From: an uncultured Leptolyngbya sp.
Lineage (GTDB): Bacteria; Cyanobacteriota; Cyanobacteriia; Phormidesmidales; Phormidesmidaceae
NCBI GenBank assembly: GCA_937899365.1
Contig: CALBPH010000241.1
Span: 1-11,681 of the forward strand
DNA: 11,681 bases
Direction of reading: 5' to 3'
Below are positions 1 through 6,292 of this stretch, piece after piece (position 1 is the stretch's first letter; each line of letters starts with the position of its first letter). The notes under the pieces are model-generated. The model was not told the origin of the DNA. It made no database searches and saw only the letters and a list, made by a program, of their open reading frames with translations. The position numbers and the translations under genes are program-made.

Positions 1-576
1 AGGATTCGCATAGACCGTATCAAACCACTTGGTCCAGAGCACCGTAGGAACTCTCAGTAACCATTCACCCTCCTCCATCCGTCCTGACACGTCACTACTT
101 TTAATTTATAAGGAAAACCCCCAGGCAATGGCCAATACCAACTGAGGTACCGGAAACACCCGTTTGGCCAAGGGGTAAAACACAATCACCGGAGACGCTA
201 GCACACAGAGCAAAATACTCAACGGGTTGAGATATAGGGCAAACCCAATGGCACAGAGAAAAGCTACCACGGCAATCACAATGCCGGTCCTCACCGTCAA
301 CGCTCTGGACGCCAGCGGTCGACTCCGGGTCCGTTCCACCTTGGGGTCAATGTTGCGGTCCCACAGATCATTCACCACACAGCCACCAGCGCTAGTCGCC
401 AGACTGCCACAAATAATCACCGCAAGCAGCAGGGCATCGGGTTTGCCCTCAGCTGCTAGAAACAGCGACCACAGAGCTGGCACCATCAGGATCAAACGGC
501 CCGTAGGTTTATCCCAACGTATGAGTCGGATGACCGTTTTCCACGTGGGTTCAACTATGGGCGAAGACGGAGCCAT
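1..576 (-). CDS. plqA: 4-hydroxybenzoate solanesyltransferase (UbiA family), cut by the left edge, with an in-frame stop
   Basis: This gene encodes a membrane prenyltransferase that attaches the isoprenoid tail to 4-hydroxybenzoate, the cyanobacterial route to plastoquinone. The frame opens at ATG 574-576 and runs 156 codons to TAA at 106-108. Near residues 68-92 it has the first Asp-rich UbiA motif (NDLWDRNIDPKVERTRSRPL), which binds Mg-prenyl diphosphate, among several hydrophobic helices. UbiA proteins are about 290 residues long, so the 156-codon frame is short. Beyond the stop, the same frame still reads recognisable UbiA sequence to base 1 (TVLWTKWFDTVYA, the start of the second Asp-rich region) and fits the remembered family pattern without a gap. 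The TAA therefore interrupts one gene rather than ending it. It is either a nonsense mutation or an error near a contig end; I favour error because neighbouring conserved positions are also altered. The C-terminus lies outside the window. The gene is divergent from pncB. Family assignment is firm; plqA rests on the cyanobacterial context. Confidence 0.85.
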
Positions 577-668
577 GGAGTGTAAGGAATGTAGGTTAAA
601 TAATCTGTCTTAAGGATATCTTTCTAATTGCCAGCTAGGGAAACGAAATGTGGGGTCTGGGCCTGATT

Positions 669-697
669 TTGACCTTAGTGAATTAATTATATATATA
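669..697 (+). promoter_or_regulatory. Candidate sigma-70-type promoter for the NAD gene block
   Basis: TTGACC (669-674) and TATATA (692-697) are separated by exactly 17 bases, a near-consensus housekeeping promoter on the plus strand. Transcription would start near 704 and leave a leader of about 210 bases before pncB. That leader contains the HIP1 palindrome and both dyads. The local AT-richness makes a chance TATATA easy, so this is an inference from the sequence. Confidence 0.45.
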
Positions 698-720
698 GAC
701 ACCACAATAAATGTAAGTAC

Positions 721-738
721 GAGGTGCGATCGCACCTC
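721..738. repeat. 18-bp perfect palindrome containing a HIP1 octamer
   Basis: GAGGTGCGATCGCACCTC is its own reverse complement. The core at 726-733 is HIP1 (GCGATCGC), the highly iterated palindrome of cyanobacterial genomes. It is the only intergenic HIP1 of the four in this window and has the longest symmetric flanks. In RNA it could fold only as a stem without a proper loop, so a role as a DNA site is more likely than a role as a hairpin. Confidence 0.85.
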
Positions 739-876
739 TCCCAACAACAGACACATATTTTACACAGATAGCACCTACTTAAGGGCCAACCTATCCAGAC
801 AGCTCATCCATAACCAATCGTTATGCCCATAAAGCTTAGCTATATTTTTATAAATCAGTCAAAACGCACCTAAATA

Positions 877-897
877 TTATGGTTAAAATAACCATAA
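877..897. promoter_or_regulatory. 21-bp inverted repeat before pncB, candidate NrtR operator
   Basis: The arms TTATGGTTA (877-885) and TAACCATAA (889-897) are perfect complements separated by AAA. The dyad ends 19 bases before the pncB ATG at 917. Its length, odd spacing and AT-rich arms are typical of a dimeric winged-helix repressor site, and an NrtR-like regulator is encoded in the same gene block. NrtR proteins are known repressors of NAD genes and bind palindromes near them. That this is the NrtR site is inference; the dyad itself is plain in the sequence. Confidence 0.5.
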
Positions 898-916
898 CCG
901 CAAACTAAAGCTTCCA

Positions 917-2260
917 ATGATAAACGATGCATCATTACTTATGCAGTCCGATGATTATGGTCTGCTGACGGATTTGTATCAGCTAACCATGGCAGCCTGT
1001 TATGTGGGTGAAGGGCTGGACCAGCGGCGAGCTAGTTTTGAGCTATTTGTGCGCCGTCTTCCCCCAGGGTTTGGCTATGGGATCGCAGCGGGGCTGGCCT
1101 CTGCCCTGGACTATCTAGAAAATTTTCGATTCACCCCTGAGCAGCTGACGGCGTTGAAAGCAACGGGTATCTTCACTGGGGCAACGGCTGAGTTTTGGAC
1201 TTTGTAGGAAACCGGTCAGTTTTCTGGTGATGTTTGGGCCGTACCTGAAGGGACCGCAATCTTTGCCAATGAGCCAATTTTGCGGGTGGAAGCCCCCCTG
1301 TGGCAGGCGCAGATTGTGGAAACCTATTTGCTGAATGCCATTAACTATCAAACTCTAATTGCCACGCGAGCGGCGCGGTTACGGGATGTGGCGGGGCCAG
1401 ATGCCACGCTGCTAGAATTTGGCACGCGGCGAGCCTTTAGCCCCCAGGCCGCACTGTGGGCCGCGCGGGCTGCATTGGCCGGGGGTATAGATGCCACTTC
1501 CAATGTTTTGGCCGCCCTCAAACTAGGTCGCAAACCGGTGGGGACCATGGCCCATGCCTTGGTAATGGCAATTTCTGCCCTAGAAGGCAGCGAGACGGAC
1601 TCATTTGAGGCATTTCATCGCTACTTTCCTGGGGCACCCCTATTAATTGACACCTACGACACGGTGGCAGCAGCCAAGGCGCTGGGGCAAACGCCACCTA
1701 AAAACTTGGCCGGTGTCCGGCTGGACTCGGGGGATCTGGTGTCGCTGTCTCAGCAGGTGCGTCAAGAGCTGCCGGGGGTGCCTATTTTTGCCAGCGGCGA
1801 TCTCGATGAGCGTGAGATTCAACGATTAAAACAGGCCAAGGCCTGCATTGACGGCTATGGGTTAGGGACCAAGCTGGTCACCGGTACCCCAGTCAATGGT
1901 GTGTATAAGCTGGTGGACATTGATGGCATTCCGGTTATGAAGGAAGCCAGCGGTAAGCTGACCTATCCAGGACGCAAACAGATTTTTCGGACGGCGGCTG
2001 GCGATCGATTGGGGCTGGCCATGGAAGATGCGCCCACGGATGCGGAGGCGCTGTTAATACCTGTGATGCTCAAAGGGAAACGGATAGGCCCCATGGAAAC
2101 GCTGGAGACCATTCGGGAGCGGACGACCCAGTCAGTAGCGCACCTGTCTGCCGATGTCAGGGATGTGGGCAATCCTACGGTTCCTCAGGCACAGATTTCT
2201 GTAGCACTGCAGGAACTGACCGATTGCACACGCCGTAGTCAACTCGTTAGTGTTAGTTGA
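917..2260 (+). pseudogene. pncB: Nicotinate phosphoribosyltransferase, interrupted by an in-frame TAG
   Basis: PncB converts nicotinate, PRPP and ATP to nicotinate mononucleotide, the entry to Preiss-Handler NAD salvage. Reading from ATG 917, a TAG falls at codon 97 (1205-1207). The same frame then continues without a shift to TGA 2258-2260, for 447 positions in all, the normal family length. Motifs sit on both sides: SFELFVRRLPPGFGYGIAAG before the stop, then GTRRAFS (about 169-175), GTMAHAL with the probable catalytic His (about H213), LDSGDL (about 269) and SGDLDE (about 293). The TAG lies in a conserved stretch (FWTL-stop-ETGQFSGDVW) where relatives have no gap. One substitution from CAG, TTG or TGG would explain it. 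The rest of the gene is undamaged, so the lesion is recent or a sequence error. A restart at TTG 1280 would lack the N-terminal domain. An alternative first start is ATG 941. nadD follows 12 bases downstream. Confidence 0.9.
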
Positions 2261-2272
2261 GGCGCTTGTAGC

Positions 2273-2944
2273 ATGAGTAATTTACCAAACACTCGCGTGG
2301 GAGACATGTATGAGCTTCAACTGCCCGTGACTATTCCCCCCGTCGTTAAAACCCGTGTGGCCCTTTTTGGCACCAGTGCCGATCCGCCCCACAATGGCCA
2401 TCGCAGCATCGTGACCACCTTGGGCTATCAGTTTGATTATGTTGCTGTGTGGGCATCGGACAACCCGTGGAAAGTGGGCCAGTCGCCCATTGGTATGCGT
2501 ATGGACATGCTGGGATTGGCCATCGCTGATTTAGACACCCCTGGTACGGTGAAGCTGCATCCGGAGCTGAGCCACCCTTATACGGCTGTTACCTTAGAGC
2601 GGGCCCGCCGACTGTGGCCCAGTGCTGAGTTCACGTTTGTCATCGGGGCTGATTTGGTTAAACAGCTGCCCGGCTGGCATCGGTCGGCAGATGTGATTCG
2701 GTGGGCTAACATTTTGGTCTTTCCACGACCGGGCTATGGACTATATGAAGAGGATTTAGCGGAGCTGAGAGCCCACGGAGCCCAGGTTGCGATCGCAACC
2801 CCCCTGACCCAACATCACATTTCCTCTAGCACTCTCCGCCAAGGCTGTCCCGAACGCCCCGACGAAATCCCCGCCGTGGTGCAAGCCTACATCCAACAAA
2901 ACAATCTGTACCCATGCCCGGCAAACTCCCCGACCACCCCCTAG
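2273..2944 (+). CDS. nadD: Nicotinate-nucleotide adenylyltransferase
   Basis: NadD transfers AMP from ATP to nicotinate mononucleotide, giving deamido-NAD, the step shared by de novo synthesis and salvage. The 223-residue protein has the nucleotidyltransferase signature GTSADPPHNGH (33-43), with the HxGH histidines at 40 and 43, and the second ATP-binding motif ISSSTLR (183-189). Length is normal for the family or slightly long at the N-terminus. ATG 2273 has a TGAGG about 10 bases upstream, which overlaps the pncB stop and suggests translational coupling. ATG 2306 (residue 12) is an alternative closer to the usual family start, with a GGAG only 4 bases away. The last 31 bases overlap the next gene in another frame, so the tail after NNLYP may be set by that overlap rather than by function. 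A HIP1 site at 2789-2796 lies within the gene. Confidence 0.93.
   Translation: MSNLPNTRVGDMYELQLPVTIPPVVKTRVALFGTSADPPHNGHRSIVTTLGYQFDYVAVWASDNPWKVGQSPIGMRMDMLGLAIADLDTPGTVKLHPELSHPYTAVTLERARRLWPSAEFTFVIGADLVKQLPGWHRSADVIRWANILVFPRPGYGLYEEDLAELRAHGAQVAIATPLTQHHISSSTLRQGCPERPDEIPAVVQAYIQQNNLYPCPANSPTTP
2785..2800. repeat. 16-bp palindrome with HIP1 core inside nadD
   Basis: GGTTGCGATCGCAACC is a perfect palindrome with HIP1 at 2789-2796. It encodes part of an ordinary strand of NadD, so it is tolerated within coding sequence. Confidence 0.8.
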
Positions 2945-3636
2945 CCGATTTCAAAGTTGGTATTGATAATGTCATCTTCTCAGTAGATACCGAACAGCAT
3001 CGACTACTCGTGCTCCTGGTCATGCGCCATGAAGAACCGTTTCTAGGGCAGTGGTCTCTCCCAGGCACCCTTGTCCGCCAGGGCGAATCTTTAGAAAAAG
3101 CCTCCTATCGAGTCCTCTCTGAAAAAATCCGCGTCAACAATCTCTATGTGGAACAACTTTACTCCTTTGGTGGCCCCAAGCGAGATCCCCGTGAAGCGGC
3201 CAATGCCTACAATATTCGTTATCTCTCGGTTAGCTATTTTGCCCTGGTACGCTTTGCAGAAGCAGAGTTAATCGCCGATGGCGTCAGCGGCATTGCCTGG
3301 TATCCCCTAACCCAACTACCCGAGCTGGCCTTTGACCACCAAGAGATTCTCACCTATGGCACCATGCGGCTACGCAACAAGGTTAAGTATAGTCCCGTTG
3401 CCTTTGATGTGCTGCCAGAAATGTTTACCCTGAGCGATCTTTACCAGGTTTATACCACTATTTTAGGTGACGATTTTTCTGATTATTCTAACTTTCGCAC
3501 ACGGCTGCTTAAGCTTGGATTCTTAACGGATACGGGTATTAAAACCTCCCGAGGAGCAGGGCGACCGGCCAGCCTCTATCGCTTTGATGCAGACGCATTT
3601 GAGCCGCTGAAGGATAAGCCCATGGTATTTGTTTAA
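2914..3636 (+). CDS. nrtR: NrtR-like transcriptional regulator of NAD metabolism (Nudix domain plus winged helix)
   Basis: NrtR proteins repress NAD biosynthesis genes and respond to NAD-derived ligands such as ADP-ribose. This 240-residue protein has the two-part family layout. A Nudix-like domain spans roughly residues 12-150, with NrtR-like QLYSFGGPKRDPR at 81-93. A C-terminal winged helix spans roughly 155-228, with FTLSDLYQVY, NFRTRLLKLGFL and GRPASLYRF. The Nudix box (about 51-73) is degenerate: the canonical REUxEE is RVLSEK, and the following Gly is Arg. At least two metal-binding acidic residues are therefore gone. Loss of hydrolysis with retained ligand binding is described for regulatory NrtR members, which supports a repressor role over an ADP-ribose pyrophosphatase. 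ATG 2914 lies inside the end of nadD (31-base overlap) with no Shine-Dalgarno, so translation probably depends on nadD. The gene sits between nadD and nadE, its expected targets. Confidence 0.85.
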   Translation: MPGKLPDHPLADFKVGIDNVIFSVDTEQHRLLVLLVMRHEEPFLGQWSLPGTLVRQGESLEKASYRVLSEKIRVNNLYVEQLYSFGGPKRDPREAANAYNIRYLSVSYFALVRFAEAELIADGVSGIAWYPLTQLPELAFDHQEILTYGTMRLRNKVKYSPVAFDVLPEMFTLSDLYQVYTTILGDDFSDYSNFRTRLLKLGFLTDTGIKTSRGAGRPASLYRFDADAFEPLKDKPMVFV

Positions 3637-3664
3637 ATCTCCATCATCTAAAAATATCTAGAAA

Positions 3665-3696
3665 TCTCTTCGAGAGACGTTACACGTAACGTCTCT
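3665..3696. repeat. Long inverted repeat between nrtR and nadE, with an overlapping alternative hairpin
   Basis: AGAGACGTTAC (3673-3683) and GTAACGTCTCT (3686-3696) are perfect 11-bp arms around the dinucleotide AC. Just upstream, TCTCT (3665-3669) can pair instead with AGAGA (3673-3677) around TCG, so the left arm has two possible partners. No T-run follows, which argues against an intrinsic terminator. From memory, palindromes of the GAGACGTT/AACGTCTC type are dispersed in filamentous cyanobacterial genomes, so this may be an interspersed repeat. Its position 26 bases before the nadE ATG also allows an operator role. The choice is unresolved. Confidence 0.7.
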
Positions 3697-3722
3697 ACCA
3701 GTCACTTACCACTCATCGTCCA

Positions 3723-5444
3723 ATGAAACTTGCGATTGCTCAAATTGATCCCACCGTTGGTGACCTCACTGGCAATGCTCAACAAATTCTCGCTGCGGCC
3801 CAAAGCGCGGCAGAACAAGGGGCAACGTTATTACTCACACCAGAGCTTTCCCTATGTGGGTATCCGCCCAGGGACCTGCTGCTGAGGCCTGGGTTTATTC
3901 AACAGATGCAGACAGTGGTTGAACAACTGGCCTGCGATCTTCCCAAAGGGTTAACCGCCCTGGTGGGGTTAGCCCAGCTAAACCCTGAGGCTGGGAAAAA
4001 AGGGCAAAAGCCGCTTTATAACAGTATGGCACTGCTGGAAAATGGCACCCTGAAAACAGTGTTTCATAAACGCCTGCTGCCCACCTACGATGTGTTTGAT
4101 GAAGATCGCTACTTTGAGTCGGGTAACGTTCCCAACCATTTTCATTTAGGGGATGGTAATAGCTCACTCCATATCGGTGTCACCATTTGCGAAGACCTGT
4201 GGAACGAGGATGACTTTTGGGGACAGCGGGCCTACGAGGTCAACCCTACGGCGGAGGTGGTGGCTGCGGGGGTGGACTTGGTGGTCAATCTCTCGGCATC
4301 ACCGTTTACGGTGGGAAAACAAACACTGCGAGAGAAGATGATTGCCCATGCGACCCGCCAGCACAATTGCCCAATTGTGTATGTCAACCAGGTGGGTAGT
4401 AATGACGATCTCATTTTTGATGGCTGTAGTGTGGCCATCGATCGTCAGGGGGTATTAGTGAGTCGCTGTCACGGGTTTGAACCCGCCGTGCAGGTAGTGG
4501 AGTACGACCCAACGCAGCAAAACCTGATGCCGGGAACCGTAGCCCCACTGTTGGCCACACCCGAGGCGGAAATCTGGTCGGCCCTGGTGCTAGGGGTGAA
4601 GGATTACAGCCGTAAGTGTGGGTTTAGCAAAGCCGTGGTGGGGCTGAGTGGGGGCATTGACTCAGCACTGGTAGTTGCGATCGCAACCGCAGCCCTCGGC
4701 CCTGACAATATCCTAGGCGTGCTCATGCCCTCCCCCTACAGCTCTGACCACTCCATCAGTGATGCCGAAAAACTAGCCCACAATCTTGGCATTGCTACCC
4801 AAACATTGCCCATTGGCAATCTGATGGCAGACTACGATAACACCTTTAAAGATTTCTTCTCTGGCACCGCCCCTGGTGTCACCGAAGAGAATTTACAATC
4901 TCGTATTCGCGGCAACTTACTCATGGCCATCGCCAACAAATTTGGCCATCTGTTACTGTCTACGGGCAACAAATCAGAGATGGTCGTCGGCTTCTGCACC
5001 CTCTATGGCGACATGAATGGCGGTCCTGCCGTCATTGCCGATGTCCCCAAGACGCAAGTCTATAACCTGTGCCACTGGCTCAATCAAAGCCCCCCATCAG
5101 ATCATCCCCTGGGGTTGATTGAGCGTAACAACAACTCTGAAATTATCCCCAACAACATTCTCACCAAGCCCCCCAGCGCCGAGCTACGCCCGGATCAGGT
5201 GGATCAAGACTCGCTCCCCGCCTATGACATCCTCGACGATATCCTAGAGCGACTCATCCAGCACCATCAGTCAGCCTCAGACATTGTGGCTGCAGGGCAT
5301 GATCCTAACGTAGTTAAACGAATCGTCCATTTACTCGCCCGAGCTGAGTTTAAACGCAGACAGGCACCGCCAGTGCTCAAAGTCACCGACCGTGCCTTTG
5401 GTCTTGGCTGGCGCATGCCCATCGCCAGCCGCTGGCCAACGTAA
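3723..5444 (+). CDS. nadE: Glutamine-dependent NAD+ synthetase
   Basis: NadE makes NAD from deamido-NAD, ATP and ammonia released from glutamine, the last step of NAD synthesis. The 573-residue protein is the two-domain glutamine-using form. An N-terminal nitrilase-fold glutaminase domain (about 1-270) carries the Glu-Lys-Cys triad: E41 in TPELSLCGYPPRDLLL, K116 in FHKRLLP and C156 in TICEDLWN. A C-terminal ATP-pyrophosphatase domain (about 285-573) carries the P-loop SGGIDS (309-314) and the STGNKSEM segment. All key residues are present and the length is normal. ATG 3723 lies 86 bases after nrtR with no Shine-Dalgarno I can see, so the gene may have its own start of transcription or be read from upstream. 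A HIP1 site (4677-4684) lies just after the P-loop. The gene is convergent with the minus-strand gene at 5476. Confidence 0.96.
   Translation: MKLAIAQIDPTVGDLTGNAQQILAAAQSAAEQGATLLLTPELSLCGYPPRDLLLRPGFIQQMQTVVEQLACDLPKGLTALVGLAQLNPEAGKKGQKPLYNSMALLENGTLKTVFHKRLLPTYDVFDEDRYFESGNVPNHFHLGDGNSSLHIGVTICEDLWNEDDFWGQRAYEVNPTAEVVAAGVDLVVNLSASPFTVGKQTLREKMIAHATRQHNCPIVYVNQVGSNDDLIFDGCSVAIDRQGVLVSRCHGFEPAVQVVEYDPTQQNLMPGTVAPLLATPEAEIWSALVLGVKDYSRKCGFSKAVVGLSGGIDSALVVAIATAALGPDNILGVLMPSPYSSDHSISDAEKLAHNLGIATQTLPIGNLMADYDNTFKDFFSGTAPGVTEENLQSRIRGNLLMAIANKFGHLLLSTGNKSEMVVGFCTLYGDMNGGPAVIADVPKTQVYNLCHWLNQSPPSDHPLGLIERNNNSEIIPNNILTKPPSAELRPDQVDQDSLPAYDILDDILERLIQHHQSASDIVAAGHDPNVVKRIVHLLARAEFKRRQAPPVLKVTDRAFGLGWRMPIASRWPT
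4674..4687. repeat. 14-bp palindrome with HIP1 core inside nadE
   Basis: GTTGCGATCGCAAC is a perfect palindrome with HIP1 at 4677-4684. It has the same TTG/CAA flanks as the copy in nadD. Confidence 0.8.
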
Positions 5445-5454
5445 TATGGCCAGC
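5431..5454 (+). terminator. Hairpin spanning the nadE stop, possible weak terminator
   Basis: GCTGGCCA (5431-5438) and TGGCCAGC (5447-5454) form a perfect 8-bp GC-rich stem with an 8-base loop holding the nadE TAA. No T-run follows (CTAAAACTT), so it is not a classical intrinsic terminator. It may slow readthrough into the convergent gene or protect the message end. Confidence 0.35.
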
Positions 5455-5475
5455 CTAAAACTTCATACCCTAAAC

Positions 5476-6060
5476 CTACTGTCTAGGGGCCGTCGTCCAC
5501 GGACGATAACCAGCCCGGATACAGCGCTCGAGGGCCGCATCCACCCCTAGCTGAGCTTCATCACTGAGGTCTACAACACAGACACCGTAGCGCTCAGGTA
5601 AAATGCTGCGGCTACAGTGCTCCAGCGCATTGACCGACGGCTGCTCAAGCAGCGCACTGTGAATATCCAGGGTGCACGTGGCCACTTCATCGGGACGGCG
5701 AGAGCGCTCACAGCCCTCCAAGCTATCCTCTGCGCCCAGGCCAGTTTCTGAGCTGACATCCGCCACACAGTCCCCCAACATACCTGGGAAGCGAGCCCCG
5801 GCACAGCTAGCCGCCGCCTGCTCCACCCCCAAACCAGACGCTGTCAAATCAGCCACGCATTGACCATAGTTATCATCATCCAGCGCGTAGCTCGGCACCG
5901 CCCCTAACGAAACAGTTGCCAACCCCAGGACCATCGGTGCAAACAACGCACGACCGAGTTGACGACAGCCAAAGAAGATATGAGTCATATTAATCATTAT
6001 CAATAGGTTAAATACAACAAACATTACTAGACAGCATTCAATATCTCCCAGTCGCTGCAA
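5476..6060 (-). CDS. Secreted cysteine-repeat protein of unknown function
   Basis: The longest frame is 194 codons from ATG 6058-6060, but ATG 5986-5988 (residue 25, MTHIFFGC) is the likelier start because it opens a normal signal peptide. That peptide has arginines, then APMVLGLATVSLGAV, then SYA before LDDD, about 35 residues. No clear Shine-Dalgarno precedes any start. The mature part is about 135 residues and holds eight cysteines in strict order: spacings of 17, 18, 19 and 18 residues inside each unit, and exactly 11 residues between the three pairs of neighbouring units. Each unit begins with a variant of CVxDL and contains a small-residue helix such as GLGVEQAAASC. This gives four tandem units of about 30 residues. 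Similar CVxDI and CxxxRRP units occur, as I recall, in unassigned cyanobacterial proteins. The cysteines suggest disulfides in the periplasm or thylakoid lumen. I assign no function. The gene is convergent with nadE and divergent from dxs. Confidence 0.75.
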   Translation of the reverse strand: MQRLGDIECCLVMFVVFNLLIMINMTHIFFGCRQLGRALFAPMVLGLATVSLGAVPSYALDDDNYGQCVADLTASGLGVEQAAASCAGARFPGMLGDCVADVSSETGLGAEDSLEGCERSRRPDEVATCTLDIHSALLEQPSVNALEHCSRSILPERYGVCVVDLSDEAQLGVDAALERCIRAGYRPWTTAPRQ

Positions 6061-6062
6061 AC

Positions 6063-6078
6063 GCTACGGTGCCGTAGC
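6063..6078. promoter_or_regulatory. 16-bp inverted repeat between the cysteine-repeat gene and dxs
   Basis: GCTACGG (6063-6069) and CCGTAGC (6072-6078) are perfect arms around TG. The dyad lies 75 bases before the preferred start of the minus-strand gene and 215 bases before dxs. It could be a regulator site or a leader hairpin for the minus-strand gene. I could not place a convincing promoter in the remaining 6079-6292. Confidence 0.4.
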
Positions 6079-6292
6079 TTAACAACGACCAGCTCCTGCA
6101 CGGTAATCGCTAAATAGGACAGCAGTAATTTTGTAATGATTGTCCTTTGAAACCCTGATCTAATCTACAGTGAATAAGTGATAAAACATGAGCCGCTGCT
6201 GAGTTAGGAGATGATCTCGCCTATTCTATCAACACTGAAAATCAGCAACGACATCCATAATAATCGCAAAAACAGTCTAGAGGGTCCTTAAC

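Larger units (their letters stand above)
577..916. other. Intergenic regulatory region between divergent plqA and pncB
   Basis: These 340 bases hold no convincing gene. A 60-codon open frame at 650-832 has no ribosome site and unremarkable composition. The stretch is AT-rich and carries a sigma-70-like promoter facing pncB (669-697). On the opposite strand, a perfect TATAAT (bases 691 down to 686) overlaps it and could serve plqA, but it lacks a good -35. The region also holds an 18-bp palindrome centred on a HIP1 site (721-738), a small dyad (809-825) and a 21-bp dyad (877-897) close to the pncB start. Confidence 0.6.

Noticed and set aside
227..613. 128-codon plus-strand open frame opposite plqA
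   Set aside because: It lies antisense to clear UbiA coding sequence with conserved motifs, so it is a shadow frame.
650..832. 60-codon open frame in the plqA-pncB gap
   Set aside because: It has no ribosome site, no recognisable motif and low-information composition, and it overlaps the promoter and the HIP1 palindrome.
917..2260. Stop-codon reassignment or programmed readthrough as the explanation for the interrupted frames
   Set aside because: Intact neighbours end in TAG (dxs, nadD), TAA (nadE, cpcG) and TGA (pncB), so no stop codon is reassigned. I see no recoding signal next to 1205.
3673..3696. Palindrome before nadE as an intrinsic terminator of nrtR
   Set aside because: The stem is long but has only a 2-base centre and no following T-run on either strand.
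5493..5506. TCGTCC-AC-GGACGA dyad near the end of the cysteine-repeat gene
   Set aside because: It lies within coding sequence, has 6-bp arms and no T-run, and is easily produced by chance in GC-rich codons.
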